A stretch of 64,000 bases of DNA, taken from the NCBI RefSeq assembly GCF_013004645.1, contig NZ_JABEME010000002.1:1-64000 (forward strand). Reading direction: 5' to 3'. Within the stretch, counting starts at the first letter, position 1. Each line of letters starts with the position of its first letter. The position numbers and the translations under genes are program-made. Shown here in pieces: positions 9,125 through 20,157 of the stretch. The notes beneath the pieces are model-generated. The model worked only from the letters and a program-made list of their open reading frames with translations. It was not told the DNA's origin and ran no database searches. Origin of the DNA: Stenotrophomonas africana. GTDB taxonomy: Bacteria > Pseudomonadota > Gammaproteobacteria > Xanthomonadales > Xanthomonadaceae.

Positions 9125-10931
9125 CCGGGGGCGGCAGGACTGACAGGACTTCCTCGATTGTAGTCAGCCCCTGTGCCACCTTTTCAAGCCCGGCCTGGCG
9201 CAGGGTTCGCAGCCCTTCAGCCCGTGCGGCACGGCTGAAACCGGCCAGATCCATGTCGGCGCGGATCTGCCCGCGCAGCCGCGAACCCAATGGCAGCAAC
9301 TCATACAGGCCAATGCGGCCGAGGAATCCGGTGCGCCGGCACTCCAGGCATCCGACCGGCCGACAGGGCGTGGCGGCATCTGGATATGCGCCATGGCTAT
9401 CAGCCAGCACCGCCCAATCGGCGGCGCCGAGGCTGTGCGGCTGCTTGCAGTGCGGGCACAGCGTGCGCACCAGGCGCTGGGCGAGGATACCGTTGAGGGT
9501 GCTGGCCAGCAGGTAATGCGGTACGCCCAGGTCGAGCAGGCGGGTGACCGCCGAGGGCGCGTCGTTGGTATGCAGGGTGGACAGCACCAGATGGCCGGTC
9601 AGGGAGGCCTGCACCGCCATCTGCGCGGTTTCCAGGTCGCGGATCTCGCCGATCATGATGATGTCAGGGTCCTGCCGCAGCAGGGTGCGCACGCCGCTGG
9701 CGAAGTCCAGGTCGATGTTGGCCTGCACCTGCATCTGGTTGAACTCGGGCGCGATCATCTCGATCGGGTCCTCCACCGTGCACACGTTCACGTCCGGCGT
9801 GGCCAGGCGCTTCAGGGTGGAATACAGAGTGGTGGTCTTGCCCGAGCCGGTCGGCCCGGTCACCAGCACGATGCCGTGCGGGCGCTCGACCAGCGCATTC
9901 CAGCCGGCCGCCTCCTGCGGGCTGAAACCGAGCTGGTCGATGCTCTTGAAGGCGGCATCGGGGTCGAAGATGCGCATCACGCACTTCTCGCCGAATGCGG
10001 TAGGCATGGTCGACAGGCGCATCTCGACCTCGCGGCCGCCCGGCGAGCGGGTCTTGATGCGGCCGTCCTGCGGGCGCCGGCGCTCGGCCAGGTCCATCCG
10101 GCCAAGCACCTTGATACGGCTGACCACGGCGGTCATCACCGCCGGTGGCACCTCGAACACCTTGTGCAGCACGCCGTCGATGCGGAAGCGCATGCGCCCC
10201 ATCTCGCGGCGCGGTTCCAGGTGGATGTCCGAGGCGCGTTGCTCATAGGCGTACTGCAGTAGCCAGTCGACGATGTGCACGATGTGCTGGTCGTCGGCGT
10301 TGACGTCGCCGGTGCGGCCCAGCTCCACCAGCTGCTCGAAGCTGGGCAGGGTGGTGTTGGCCTCGCCACGCACGTCGCCACGGGCGCCGCGTACCGAGCG
10401 GGTCACCCCGTAGAACTCCATGGTGTAGCGATGCAGGTCCAGCGGGTTGACCACCGCCAGCTCGATGCGGCGCCGGGTCAGGTGCTGCAGGTCGCGGCGC
10501 CATTCCTGCACCAGGGGCTCGCTGGTGGCCACCAGCACGCGCTCGGCATCCACCGCCAACGGCAGGAAACGGTGGCGGCGCGCGTAGGCGTGGGACACCA
10601 GCGCGGTCACCGCAGCGACGTCGACCCGGGTCGGGTCGATGCGCAGGTAGCGGCTGCCGGTACGCTGCGCCAGCCATTCGGTGAGACGTTCCAGGGTCAG
10701 CTCGCCACCGCCGTTGGCGGCCAGCTTGAGGTTGGACAGCAGCACCAGCGGGTGCACTTCGCTGGCGTTGCGCGCGCCCTGTGCGGAAAACCGCATGCGT
10801 TCGCGGTCCTGTTCGGCCACCAGGCCATCGGCGACCACGGCTGCGGCAATCTGCTCGAACTGCAACCGTCCCCAGGGCAGCGCGACGCCGCCCGCTTCGC
10901 CGGGCGTGCCGACCGGCAGCCGATGTTCCAT
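9096..10931 (-). CDS. GspE/PulE-type secretion ATPase, orphan
   Basis: A type II secretion / type IV pilus assembly ATPase of 611 residues. An N-terminal GspE-N (MshEN-like) region at about 70-180 precedes the ATPase core. The core has Walker [10 protein letters not shown] at about 358, an Asp box (TVEDPIE), Walker B ([12 protein letters not shown]) and a His box ([12 protein letters not shown]). A tetracysteine zinc element (CPHC..CLEC) follows, as in GspE and PilB. No gspD-M or pil genes are adjacent, so it is an orphan at this locus. It is divergent from glyQ and overlaps the downstream amidotransferase by 29 bases. Confidence 0.9.
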   Translation of the reverse strand: MEHRLPVGTPGEAGGVALPWGRLQFEQIAAAVVADGLVAEQDRERMRFSAQGARNASEVHPLVLLSNLKLAANGGGELTLERLTEWLAQRTGSRYLRIDPTRVDVAAVTALVSHAYARRHRFLPLAVDAERVLVATSEPLVQEWRRDLQHLTRRRIELAVVNPLDLHRYTMEFYGVTRSVRGARGDVRGEANTTLPSFEQLVELGRTGDVNADDQHIVHIVDWLLQYAYEQRASDIHLEPRREMGRMRFRIDGVLHKVFEVPPAVMTAVVSRIKVLGRMDLAERRRPQDGRIKTRSPGGREVEMRLSTMPTAFGEKCVMRIFDPDAAFKSIDQLGFSPQEAAGWNALVERPHGIVLVTGPTGSGKTTTLYSTLKRLATPDVNVCTVEDPIEMIAPEFNQMQVQANIDLDFASGVRTLLRQDPDIIMIGEIRDLETAQMAVQASLTGHLVLSTLHTNDAPSAVTRLLDLGVPHYLLASTLNGILAQRLVRTLCPHCKQPHSLGAADWAVLADSHGAYPDAATPCRPVGCLECRRTGFLGRIGLYELLPLGSRLRGQIRADMDLAGFSRAARAEGLRTLRQAGLEKVAQGLTTIEEVLSVLPPPDESSPVPDR

Positions 10932-11014
10932 CTGCCTGCTCCTCCCGGGTACGGAATGCCCCGCAGGTCGGCCGTTATACTAACGCACCCCCTTGCCGGC
11001 CAAGACTCGTACGC

Positions 11015-11926
11015 ATGTCCGCGACCCCGACCGTTCCGATCACCTTCCAGGGCCTGATCCAGACCCTGAACCAGTTCTGGGCCCAGCAGGGCTGCGTGCT
11101 CATCCAGCCGCTCGACCTGGAGGTGGGAGCCGGTACCTTCCACCCGGCCACCTTCCTGCGTGCGATCGGTCCGGAAAGCTGGAATGCGGCCTACGTGCAG
11201 CCGTCGCGCCGCCCGACTGATGGCCGCTACGGCGAGAACCCGAACCGCCTGCAGCGCTACTACCAGTACCAGGTGGCGATGAAGCCGGCGCCGGACAACA
11301 TCCAGCAGCTGTACCTGGATTCGCTGAAGGCACTGGGCATCGACCCGCTGGTGCACGACCTGCGCTTCGTCGAGGACAACTGGGAATCGCCGACGCTGGG
11401 CGCGTGGGGCCTGGGCTGGGAAGTCTGGCTCAACGGCATGGAGGTAACCCAGTTCACCTACTTCCAGCAGGCCGGTGGCCTGGAGTGCCGCCCGGTGCTG
11501 GGCGAGATCACCTATGGTCTCGAGCGCCTGTGCATGTACCTGCAGAACTGCGACAACGTCTACGACCTGATCTGGACCTACGGCCCTGACGGCCAGCCGG
11601 TGACCTACGGCGACGTCTACCACCAGAACGAGGTGGAGCAGAGCACCTACAACTTCGAATACGCCGACGTGGAAGAGATGTTCCACCGTTTCGACGCCTG
11701 CGAGCGTGAAGCGCAGAAGCTGGTGGAAGTGAACCTGCCGCTGCCGGCCTACGAGCAGGTGATGAAGGCCAGCCACACCTTCAACCTGCTCGATGCGCGC
11801 CGCGCGATCAGCGTGACCGAGCGCCAGCGCTACATCCTGCGCGTGCGCGCGCTGGCCCAGGCGGTGGCCAAGGCGTACTACGAGCAGCGCGAGAAGCTGG
11901 GCTTCCCGGGCGCGAAGAAGGCCTGA
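11015..11926 (+). CDS. glyQ: Glycine--tRNA ligase alpha subunit
   Basis: Alpha subunit (303 residues) of the alpha2beta2 bacterial glycyl-tRNA synthetase. It is recognised by [19 protein letters not shown], the class II core with [17 protein letters not shown], and [18 protein letters not shown]. It carries the aminoacylation active site. The ATG at 11015 matches the usual N-terminus; the frame is open further upstream without homology-like sequence. glyS follows after 72 bases. Confidence 0.97.
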   Translation: MSATPTVPITFQGLIQTLNQFWAQQGCVLIQPLDLEVGAGTFHPATFLRAIGPESWNAAYVQPSRRPTDGRYGENPNRLQRYYQYQVAMKPAPDNIQQLYLDSLKALGIDPLVHDLRFVEDNWESPTLGAWGLGWEVWLNGMEVTQFTYFQQAGGLECRPVLGEITYGLERLCMYLQNCDNVYDLIWTYGPDGQPVTYGDVYHQNEVEQSTYNFEYADVEEMFHRFDACEREAQKLVEVNLPLPAYEQVMKASHTFNLLDARRAISVTERQRYILRVRALAQAVAKAYYEQREKLGFPGAKKA

Positions 11927-11998
11927 GGGCCGCTCTCCCCCCTTACTCCGGGGCGCCGGACGCGTCGCGCGCTGCGCCCCCACCACAGGATTGAAACG

Positions 11999-14074
11999 AT
12001 GAGCCAACTGTCCCCCCTGCTGATCGAACTGGGCACCGAGGAGCTGCCGGTCAAGGCGCTGCCGGGCCTGGCCCAGGCGTTCTTCGACGGTGTCGTCGAA
12101 GGCCTGCGCAAGCGCGGTGTCGCGATGGAACTGGGTGATGCACGCCCGCTGTCGACCCCGCGCCGCCTGGCCGTGCTGCTGCCGGGCGTTGGCCTGGAAC
12201 AGCCGGAACAGCACAGCGAAGTGCTGGGCCCGTACCTGAACATCGCGCTGGACGCCGAAGGTCAGCCGACCAAGGCCCTGCAAGGCTTCGCCGCCAAGGC
12301 CGGGATCGACTGGACCGCGCTGGAGAAGACCACCGACAACAAGGGTGAGCGCTTCGTGCACCGTGCGGTGACCCCGGGCGCGACCACCGCCAGCCTGCTG
12401 CCGGAGATCCTGCGCGAGGCGATTGCGGCGATGCCGATTCCCAAGCCGATGCGCTGGGGTGACCACGCGTGGGGCTTCGCGCGCCCGGCGCACTGGCTGG
12501 TGCTGCTGCACGGCGCCAACGTGGTCGAGGCCGAGATGTTCGGCCTGCAGGCCGGCCGCGTCAGCCGTGGCCATCGCTTCCACCACGACCAGGCCGTGTC
12601 GCTGGCGCAGCCGCAGGACTACGTTGAAGCGCTGCGCGCCGCGTTCGTGCTGGTCGACCCGAGCGAGCGCCGCGCGCGCATCGTCGCCGAGGTCGAGGCC
12701 GCTGCGGCCAAGGCCGGTGGCAGCGCCCGCATCACCGACGACAACCTGGAGCAGGTGGTGAACCTGGTCGAGTGGCCGTCGGCGGTGCTGTGCAGCTTCG
12801 AACGTGCGTTCCTGGCCGTGCCGCAGGAAGCGTTGATCGAGACGATGGAGATCAACCAGAAGTTCTTCCCGGTGCTGGATGCCGCAGGCACCCTGACCGA
12901 GAAGTTCATCGGCATCGCCAACATCGAATCGAAGGACGTGGCCGAAGTGGCCAAGGGCTACGAGCGCGTGATCCGCCCGCGCTTCGCCGATGCCAAGTTC
13001 TTCTTCGACGAGGACCTGAAGCAGGGCCTGGTATCGATGGGCGAGGGCCTGAAGACGGTGACCTACCAGGCCAAGCTGGGCAGCGTGGCCGACAAGGTGG
13101 CGCGCGTGGCCGCCCTGGCCGAAGTGATCGCGCCGCAGGTCGGCGCCGATCCGGCGCAGGCCAGGCGCGCCGCCGAGCTGGCCAAGAACGACCTGCAGTC
13201 GCGCATGGTCAACGAATTCCCGGAACTGCAGGGCATCGCGGGTCGCCACTACGCTGTGACCGGTGGTGAATCGGCCGATGTGGCGCTGGCCATCGACGAG
13301 GCCTACCAGCCGCGCTTCGGCGGCGATGACATCGCGCTCTCGCCGCTGGGCAAGGTGCTGGCCATTGCTGAACGCGTCGACACGCTGGCCGGCGGTTTCG
13401 CCGCGGGCCTGAAGCCGACCGGCAACAAGGACCCGTTCGCCCTGCGCCGCAACGCGCTGGGCCTGGCCCGCACGATCATCGAAAGCGGCTTCGAGCTGGA
13501 CCTGCGCGCGCTGCTGGCCAGCGCCAACGCCGGCCTGGCCGCGCGCAACGTGCAGGCCGACATCGGCGAACTGTACGACTTCATCCTCGACCGCCTGAAG
13601 GGCTACTACGCTGACAAGGGTGTGCCGGCCACGCACTTCAACGCCGTGGCCGAGCTGAAGCCGGCCTCGCTGTACGACTTCGACCGCCGCCTGGATGCGA
13701 TCGGCACCTTCGCCGCGCTGCCGGAAGCCGAAGCACTGGCTGCGGCCAACAAGCGCATCCGCAACATCCTGCGCAAGGCCGAAGGCGACATTCCGGCCCA
13801 GATCGACCCGGCACTGCTGCAGGAAGATGCCGAGCGCGCGCTGGCTGAGGCGGTCACCGCGGCCATCGACGACACCGGCGCCAGCCTGCAGCACAAGGAC
13901 TACGTGGCGGTGCTGGCCCGCCTGGCCCGCCTGCGCCCGCAGGTTGATGCCTTCTTCGATGGCGTGATGGTCAATGCGGAAGATCCGGCGCTGCGTGGCA
14001 ACCGCCTGGCGCTGCTGACGATGCTGGGTGAGCGCCTGGGCAAGGTCGCGGCGATCGAGCATCTGTCGAGCTGA
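11999..14074 (+). CDS. glyS: Glycine--tRNA ligase beta subunit
   Basis: Beta subunit (691 residues, normal length) of tetrameric glycyl-tRNA synthetase, providing tRNA binding and the HD-like and anticodon-binding domains. Recognisable blocks are [17 protein letters not shown] at the N-terminus, [16 protein letters not shown] and [15 protein letters not shown], and the C-terminal [20 protein letters not shown]. It forms an operon with glyQ. A REP dimer lies 12 bases after its stop. Confidence 0.97.
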   Translation: MSQLSPLLIELGTEELPVKALPGLAQAFFDGVVEGLRKRGVAMELGDARPLSTPRRLAVLLPGVGLEQPEQHSEVLGPYLNIALDAEGQPTKALQGFAAKAGIDWTALEKTTDNKGERFVHRAVTPGATTASLLPEILREAIAAMPIPKPMRWGDHAWGFARPAHWLVLLHGANVVEAEMFGLQAGRVSRGHRFHHDQAVSLAQPQDYVEALRAAFVLVDPSERRARIVAEVEAAAAKAGGSARITDDNLEQVVNLVEWPSAVLCSFERAFLAVPQEALIETMEINQKFFPVLDAAGTLTEKFIGIANIESKDVAEVAKGYERVIRPRFADAKFFFDEDLKQGLVSMGEGLKTVTYQAKLGSVADKVARVAALAEVIAPQVGADPAQARRAAELAKNDLQSRMVNEFPELQGIAGRHYAVTGGESADVALAIDEAYQPRFGGDDIALSPLGKVLAIAERVDTLAGGFAAGLKPTGNKDPFALRRNALGLARTIIESGFELDLRALLASANAGLAARNVQADIGELYDFILDRLKGYYADKGVPATHFNAVAELKPASLYDFDRRLDAIGTFAALPEAEALAAANKRIRNILRKAEGDIPAQIDPALLQEDAERALAEAVTAAIDDTGASLQHKDYVAVLARLARLRPQVDAFFDGVMVNAEDPALRGNRLALLTMLGERLGKVAAIEHLSS

Positions 14075-14085
14075 CGCCGGTATCG

Positions 14086-14150
14086 GTAGTGCCGGCCGCT
14101 GGCCGGCATTGCCACCGATCTGTGGGTTGCCGGCCAGCGGCCGGCACTAC
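14086..14150. repeat. GTAG REP dimer (GTAGTGCCGGCC family)
   Basis: Head GTAG at 14086-14089 begins a GCCGGCCGCTGGCCGGC palindrome. A second, inverted copy ends in CACTAC at 14150. It lies between the glyS stop and tamA. Confidence 0.85.
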
Positions 14151-14329
14151 CGGAACATCGCAGGCGATGTCCATCGGGGTCATTGCCGGCATTGCGCACG
14201 ATGCCGGCATCCTCGGCTGCGATCACGATGATCGCCACAACGGCGCGTATTTTGACCGCCACTTAACAACCGATCCCCAATGACGTGATGCATTTCGCAT
14301 CGTCACCTTCGGTCGGTATGCTGTGCCGC

Positions 14330-16114
14330 ATGCAGCCAAAGAAATACGCCCTGCCGCTGATGGTCCTGTCGCTGGCCGCCACCACCGTGGCCCACGCGCG
14401 CGGCACCATCGACAAGGTGGACATCAAGGGATTGGACAAGGGCGACGACGCCGCAATCATCGAGAACATCCAGGAATCGCTGTCGCTGTACGACACGATC
14501 GGCAAGGAACAGGGCGAATCCCGCCTGGAATACCTGCTGTCACAGGCCGAGCGGCAGACCCGCCAGGCACTGGAACCGTTCGGGTACTACAACCCGGTGA
14601 TCAAGGTCGAGGCGCCGCGCGAGGACGAGCACGTGCGCGTGCTGATCCACGTTGACAAGGGCACCCCGGTCACCGTGCGCCGCGAGCACATCGATATCAC
14701 CGGCCCGGCGATGTATGACCAGTACCTGCAGGACGACCTGGCCGCGTTCAAGCCGCGCAAGGGCCAGCGCTTCGTGCATACCCAGTACGAAGCCAGCAAG
14801 ATCACCATCACCCGCCGCCTGGCCGAGCGTGGTTACTTCGACGCCGACTACACCCAGCGCCAGGTGCAGATCACCCGCGCCGACAATGCGGCCGACATCG
14901 ACCTGACCTGGGACAGTGGCCGCCGCTACAACATGGGCCCGGTGCGCTTCGAGCAGGATTACTTCGTCGACAAGCTGTTCGATCCGCTGGTGTACTGGGA
15001 CCAGGGCAGCTACTACCACGAGGGCAAGCTGGATCGCCTGCGGCAGTCGCTGACCAAGCTGGACTATTTCAGCGTGATCGATATCCAGCCGCGTCCGGAC
15101 CAGGCCGACGAAAACGGCGACGTGCCGGTGGACGTGAAGCTGACCCGCGCCAAACGCACCATCTACACCGCCGGTCTGAGCTACGGCAGTGAGAGCGGCC
15201 CGGGTGTGCGTGGCGGCATCGAGCGGCGGTTCCTGAACAACCGCGGCCACAAGATGAACACGCAGCTGGACTACGCGCAGAAGCGCAAGAGCCTGGTCAC
15301 CAGCTACCGCATTCCTGCGTTCAACTGGCTCGATGGCTGGTACACCTTTGCCGCCAGCGCCTATGACGAGCAGACCGACTACATCGACCTGCGCAACTTC
15401 AAGCTGATTGCCAGCCGCAGCGGCGAGATCAACGAGCACTGGACCGCGATCGCTTCCATCAACGCGCTGCGCGAGCGCTGGCGCTACGCCTCCGGCACCG
15501 AGTTCACCAGTGCGGTGTACAACACCTCGACGCTGGTCTACCCGCAGATGGTTGCCGACTACGTCAACGTCGATGACGAGATGTTCCCGCGCAAGGGCAT
15601 CAGCGGTACGGCGACGATGCGTGCCGGCGTTGAAGGTGCCGGCTCGGACACCAGCTTCGTGCAGGCCAACGCCGTGCTGCGCTGGTACATCCCGGTGGGT
15701 GAAAGCAACCGCCTGATCCTGCGCGGCGAAGGTGGCACCACCTGGACCAGCGATCTGGTGGCGATGCCGCCCAGCCTGCGCTACTTCGCCGGTGGTGACC
15801 GCAGCATCCGCGGCTATGCCTACCGCGAGGTGGGGCCGCGGACCCCGGCGCCAGACAAGTACGCGCTCGGTGCCAAGAACCTGGTGATCGGCTCGGCCGA
15901 GTACGAGCATTATTTCAATGGCGGCCCCTGGGGTGCGGCGGTGTTCGTCGATACCGGCAGCGCCTTCGACAACACCATTGATCTGCACACCGGCGTCGGC
16001 TTCGGCGTGCGCTGGAAATCGCCGGTGGGCCCGGTGCGCATCGACGTGGCGCACGGCCTGAACAATCCGGACTCGCAGTTCCAGCTGTACCTGAACATCG
16101 GAGCGGACCTGTGA
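14330..16114 (+). CDS. tamA: Translocation and assembly module outer-membrane protein TamA
   Basis: An Omp85-family outer-membrane protein of 594 residues. A signal peptide (MQPKKYALPLMVLSLAATTVAHA) precedes three POTRA-like domains at about 25-260 and a C-terminal 16-strand barrel. The barrel includes the conserved lid-loop region (RYFAGGDRSIRGYAYREVGP) and the terminal strand QFQLYLNIGADL. With TamB it assists outer-membrane protein insertion and inter-membrane lipid traffic. Start 14330 is chosen because it gives a proper signal peptide; an in-frame ATG at 14285 would precede it. The stop overlaps the tamB start. Confidence 0.94.
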   Translation: MQPKKYALPLMVLSLAATTVAHARGTIDKVDIKGLDKGDDAAIIENIQESLSLYDTIGKEQGESRLEYLLSQAERQTRQALEPFGYYNPVIKVEAPREDEHVRVLIHVDKGTPVTVRREHIDITGPAMYDQYLQDDLAAFKPRKGQRFVHTQYEASKITITRRLAERGYFDADYTQRQVQITRADNAADIDLTWDSGRRYNMGPVRFEQDYFVDKLFDPLVYWDQGSYYHEGKLDRLRQSLTKLDYFSVIDIQPRPDQADENGDVPVDVKLTRAKRTIYTAGLSYGSESGPGVRGGIERRFLNNRGHKMNTQLDYAQKRKSLVTSYRIPAFNWLDGWYTFAASAYDEQTDYIDLRNFKLIASRSGEINEHWTAIASINALRERWRYASGTEFTSAVYNTSTLVYPQMVADYVNVDDEMFPRKGISGTATMRAGVEGAGSDTSFVQANAVLRWYIPVGESNRLILRGEGGTTWTSDLVAMPPSLRYFAGGDRSIRGYAYREVGPRTPAPDKYALGAKNLVIGSAEYEHYFNGGPWGAAVFVDTGSAFDNTIDLHTGVGFGVRWKSPVGPVRIDVAHGLNNPDSQFQLYLNIGADL

Positions 16115-19100
16115 GCACGCCCGCACCGACCCCGAACACGCCGCCACCGCGCGTGCGTTTCTATCGCCGCCGCCGCTTCTGGGCATGGTCCGGCATCGGC
16201 GTGATCGGCCTGGTACTGCTGGCCCTGTTGGCGGTCTACTGGCTGCTGCAGACCGTGGCCGGCCGTGATGTGCTGCTGGCACAGGTGGTCGCACGGCTGC
16301 CGGTGGGCGCCAGCTTCACCTGGGACAAGGTGGACGGCCCGGTGGCCGGCCCGCTGACGCTGTACAACGTCGACTTCCGCTACGACGACATCCATTTCCA
16401 CGCCGAGCGCGCGCACCTGGAGCCGGACCTGCGCCCGCTGCTGGGTCGCAAGCTGCTGCTGGACAAGCTGGAGCTGACCAACGCGACGCTGAACCTGGCC
16501 AAGAGTGACGAGCCGTTCAAGCTGCCGTCGTGGCCCGATTCGCTGCCGCAGATCGAGATGCCGTTGGCGATCCAGGCCGACGTCATCGCCATTGATGGCT
16601 TCCGCATCAGCCAGGCCAACGAGCCTGTGATCGACATCAGCCGCGTGCGTGGTGGCATCGAGATCGCCAATGGTGAGTTCCAGGCGCGCAAGCTGGTGGT
16701 GGACAGCGACATGGGCAACTTCACCGCCCAGGGCCGCTACATCCCGGCCAAGGACTACGACACCGATGTGACCGTCACCGCGGTGCTGCCAGCGCCGCGT
16801 GGGCGTACCGCCGCCACGGTGGGTCTGGTCGCGCGCGGTGACCTGTCGCACATGGAAGTGGCGGTGGCCGGGCGTGCGCCGAAGCCGCTGCACGCCATGC
16901 TGGTGTTTGATGGCCGCACCGATCCGAGCTGGAATGCCAGCATCCGCAGTGACGAACTGGATCTTTCGCTGTTGTCGCCGGCATTGGCCAGCTCGGCGAT
17001 CGCGCCGCTGGCGCTGGACTTCACCGCTGCCGGCAAGGGCGGCAACGCCAACCTGCGAGGCAAGGTGAAGCAGGGCGATCAGGAACTGGAGCTGGCACCG
17101 TCGGTGGTGTCGTTGCAGGACCAGGTACTGAAGGTCTCGCCGCTGCTGGTGAAGGGCCTTGGTGGCGAAGCCCGGCTGGAGGGCACCGCCGATTTCAGTC
17201 AGGAAGACCAGCAGAAGCTCAACTTCTCGGTGGTCGCCCATGATCTGACCTACGTACCGGCACCCGATCCGAACACCGCCGGCAGCGCGCCGGTGCCGGT
17301 CACCCTGAAGGAAGCACGCTTCGGTCTGGCCGGTACCCTGAAGGCCTGGGCGGCGATCGGCCGCGCCGAGGTCGAGCGCGAGGCGCAGAAGGCGCAGCTG
17401 CAATTCGATGTGCGCGGCAACGATCAGGCCGCGTCGATTCACCAGCTGCAGGCGCAGACGCCGGGTGGCCAGTTGCAGGTGGAAGGCCAGGTGGCCTGGG
17501 CACCGCAGCTGGACTGGGATGCCAAGGCCACGTTGAGAGATTTCGACCCCGGCTATTTCGTGCCGGGCTGGAACGGTCGTCTGTCCGGCAACCTGGCCTC
17601 CAAGGGACGCCAGCTGCCGCCGCCGGCAAACGCGCCGCCGGGTACCGCCGGCACGCTGGAAGCCACCGTCGATCTGCCGTCGCTGAAGGGTGTGCTGCGC
17701 CAGCGCAATCTCGACGCGCAGGGCAAGTTCGCGCTGCAGGGCGCGCAGGGCGAGGGCAATCTGAAACTGTCGCTGGGCAGCAGCCGGGTGACCGCTTCGG
17801 GCAAGGTCGGTGATCGCCTCGACATCGATGCGCGCTTCGAGCCGCTGCAGCTGAGCGATCTGCTGCCGGGCGCCGATGGCGGCCTGCGTGGCCAGGTACA
17901 GGTGAAGGGCCCGCGCGATGCGCCGGACATCACCGCCGACCTGGTCGGCAGCAACCTCAACTGGGACGGCTACGGCGCCGAGAGCGTGAGCATCAAGGGC
18001 CACCTGCCGTGGCGCGGCGACAGTGGCACGCTGGCGATCCAGGGCCAGCAGGTCAACGCCGGCATGCTGCTGGAACGCTTGAACGTGGATGCGCAGGGCA
18101 GTGTGTCCAACCTGCGCCTGGCGGCGCAGACCCGCAACGAGATGGGCGCGATCGAGCTGCAGGGCAGCGTCCGCCAGCAGGGCGCGCAGTGGCGCGGCGA
18201 GCTGGCAGCGCTGCGCATCGCACCGGTGAAGGGCGATGCCTGGTCGCTGCGTGCACCGGCGGCGTTCGCGATCAACGGCAGCACCTACACGCTGTCCGAA
18301 GCCTGCCTGGCCGCCGCCAGCAGCGGCGCGCTGTGTGCACAGGCCAACTGGCCGCGCGAGGGCCTGGTGGTGCGCAGTGATGCGCTGCCGCTGGCGCTGG
18401 TGCAGCCGTGGTTGCCGCCGCAGTCCGGCCGTCGCATCTATCTGCGTGGCGATGTCAGCCTGGACGCCCAGATCCGCCCGCGCGGCAATGCCTGGGAAGG
18501 CCATGTGGAAGTGCGCTCGAAGGAAGGCGGCGTGCGCCTGGGCGAGAACCGCAACACCGTGGGCGATACCACCCGTGGCGAACTGGTGCGCTATGACCAG
18601 TTCTCGCTGAAGCTCGACATGACCCCGGCGAGCATCAAGGGCTATCTGGGCATGGGCTTCCAGGGCAACGGCTTCGTCGACGCGAAGATGCAGACCGGCT
18701 GGGAAGCGAGTGCGCCGCTGAACGGCGAGCTCTACCTCAACATGTCACGGCTGTACTGGCTGGAGCTGTTCTCGCCGGACATCGTGCGCCCGACCGGCCT
18801 GATCGAAGGCCACGTCAGCCTGCGCGGCACGCGCGGCCAGCCGTCGCTGGGCGGTGATGCGCAGCTGAGCAACTTCAAGGGCGAGTTCCCGGCGCTGGGC
18901 CTGACCTTTGACCAGGGCAAGGGCAGCTTCGTCGCCCAGCCCGATGGTTCGGCCAAGATCACTGCGCAGGCCAATTCGGGTCAGGGCACGCTCTATGTCG
19001 ACGGTGGCCTGTCGTGGTTCGGTGATGCACAGCCGCTGCAGCTGAAGATCCATGGCGAGAACGTGCTGCTGTCCAACACCAGCGAGCTGCGCATCGTCGC

Positions 19101-19968
19101 CAATCCCAACCTCGACTTCACCCTGGCCAAGGCGGCGATGGAGCTGCGTGGCACCGTGCACGTGCCCGAAGCGGACATCGACATCGAGCGGCTTGACCGC
19201 GGCACCTCGGTGTCCGAAGACGTGGTGGTGCTGGACCCGGCCGATCCGGAAGAGTCGCGCACTTCACCGCTGGATATGGACCTGGTGGTCAGCCTTGGTG
19301 ACAAGGTGAAGATGACCGGTTTCGGCCTGAAGGGCGCGCTGACCGGCAAGATGCAGGTCTGGGCCAAGCCTGGCCGCGAAATGACCGCCAATGGTGGCCT
19401 GGAAGTAAGTGGTCGCTACAAGGCGTACGGGCAGGACCTGACCATCACCCGTGGCAACCTCACCTGGAACTACAACGCGGTGTCCGACCCGCGCGTCAAC
19501 ATCCGCGCCGAGCGCCGGATCGGTGATGTCACCGCCGGCATCGACGTGACCGGGCGTGCGCAGCAACCGCGTGCGGACGTGTGGTCCGATCCGGCGATGT
19601 CGCAGTCCGAAGCACTGGCCTACCTGGTGCTGGGGCGCAGCCTGACCGGTGCCAGCAGCGACCAGGCACAGCAGGTGAACGCGGCCTCGGCTGCGTTGTC
19701 GGCGGGCAGCGGGCTGCTGGCCTCGCAGCTGGGTGCCAAGCTGGGCCTGGACGATGCCGGCGTAAGCCAGTCGCGCGCGCTGGGCGGCTCGGTGATCGGT
19801 GTCGGCAAGTACATCTCGCCCAAGCTGTACGTCGGCTACGGCGTGTCGCTGGTCGGTGCCGGTTCGGTGATCACGCTGAAGTACCTGCTGCGTCGTGGCT
19901 TCGACGTGGAAGTGGAGTCGAGCACGGTGGAAAACCGTGGTTCGATCAACTGGCGGCGGGAGAAATAA
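16111..19968 (+). CDS. tamB: Translocation and assembly module inner-membrane component TamB
   Basis: A 1285-residue AsmA/TamB-type protein with a single N-terminal membrane anchor at about 25-47 (IGVIGLVLLALLAVYWLL). A very long beta-rich body forms the hydrophobic-groove bridge across the periplasm. The C-terminal TamB domain (formerly DUF490, about 950-1285) includes YLVLGRSLTGASSDQAQQ and ends in a barrel-like strand. GTG start, four-base overlap (GTGA) with the tamA stop, so translation is coupled. Length and order match tamAB operons. Confidence 0.94.
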   Translation: MSTPAPTPNTPPPRVRFYRRRRFWAWSGIGVIGLVLLALLAVYWLLQTVAGRDVLLAQVVARLPVGASFTWDKVDGPVAGPLTLYNVDFRYDDIHFHAERAHLEPDLRPLLGRKLLLDKLELTNATLNLAKSDEPFKLPSWPDSLPQIEMPLAIQADVIAIDGFRISQANEPVIDISRVRGGIEIANGEFQARKLVVDSDMGNFTAQGRYIPAKDYDTDVTVTAVLPAPRGRTAATVGLVARGDLSHMEVAVAGRAPKPLHAMLVFDGRTDPSWNASIRSDELDLSLLSPALASSAIAPLALDFTAAGKGGNANLRGKVKQGDQELELAPSVVSLQDQVLKVSPLLVKGLGGEARLEGTADFSQEDQQKLNFSVVAHDLTYVPAPDPNTAGSAPVPVTLKEARFGLAGTLKAWAAIGRAEVEREAQKAQLQFDVRGNDQAASIHQLQAQTPGGQLQVEGQVAWAPQLDWDAKATLRDFDPGYFVPGWNGRLSGNLASKGRQLPPPANAPPGTAGTLEATVDLPSLKGVLRQRNLDAQGKFALQGAQGEGNLKLSLGSSRVTASGKVGDRLDIDARFEPLQLSDLLPGADGGLRGQVQVKGPRDAPDITADLVGSNLNWDGYGAESVSIKGHLPWRGDSGTLAIQGQQVNAGMLLERLNVDAQGSVSNLRLAAQTRNEMGAIELQGSVRQQGAQWRGELAALRIAPVKGDAWSLRAPAAFAINGSTYTLSEACLAAASSGALCAQANWPREGLVVRSDALPLALVQPWLPPQSGRRIYLRGDVSLDAQIRPRGNAWEGHVEVRSKEGGVRLGENRNTVGDTTRGELVRYDQFSLKLDMTPASIKGYLGMGFQGNGFVDAKMQTGWEASAPLNGELYLNMSRLYWLELFSPDIVRPTGLIEGHVSLRGTRGQPSLGGDAQLSNFKGEFPALGLTFDQGKGSFVAQPDGSAKITAQANSGQGTLYVDGGLSWFGDAQPLQLKIHGENVLLSNTSELRIVANPNLDFTLAKAAMELRGTVHVPEADIDIERLDRGTSVSEDVVVLDPADPEESRTSPLDMDLVVSLGDKVKMTGFGLKGALTGKMQVWAKPGREMTANGGLEVSGRYKAYGQDLTITRGNLTWNYNAVSDPRVNIRAERRIGDVTAGIDVTGRAQQPRADVWSDPAMSQSEALAYLVLGRSLTGASSDQAQQVNAASAALSAGSGLLASQLGAKLGLDDAGVSQSRALGGSVIGVGKYISPKLYVGYGVSLVGAGSVITLKYLLRRGFDVEVESSTVENRGSINWRREK

Positions 19969-19985
19969 TCCGCCGTGGCATCCCT

Positions 19986-20071
19986 GTAGAGCCGAGCCAT
20001 GCTCGGCTTGCGCGCGCAGCGTGGGAAGGTGGGGCGGGCAGAAGAGCAGCCGAGCGTGGGCTCGGCTCTAC
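19986..20071. repeat. GTAG REP dimer (GTAGAGCCGAGC family)
   Basis: GTAGAGCCGAGCCATGCTCGGC at the left and an inverted partner GCCGAGCGTGGGCTCGGCTCTAC ending at 20071, with a G+C-rich spacer between. It lies between tamB and the S46 peptidase gene. Confidence 0.85.
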
Positions 20072-20157
20072 AGGTACGTGCCCCCAACCATCGGCCGTTG
20101 CCCCATCGGTCCCCAGCGGCTATGGTCCCGGGCTGTTCTGTCGTACCGGATTGCCTC

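Noticed and set aside
10697..14062. A very long open frame (1121 codons) on the minus strand opposite glyQ-glyS
   Set aside because: It lies in a fixed phase opposite highly conserved synthetase genes, has His/Gln/Arg-rich low-quality sequence and no motif. It is a shadow frame caused by high G+C at third positions. The same applies to long antisense frames at 6253-8775, 15910-18504, 20161-23208 and 32512-33858.
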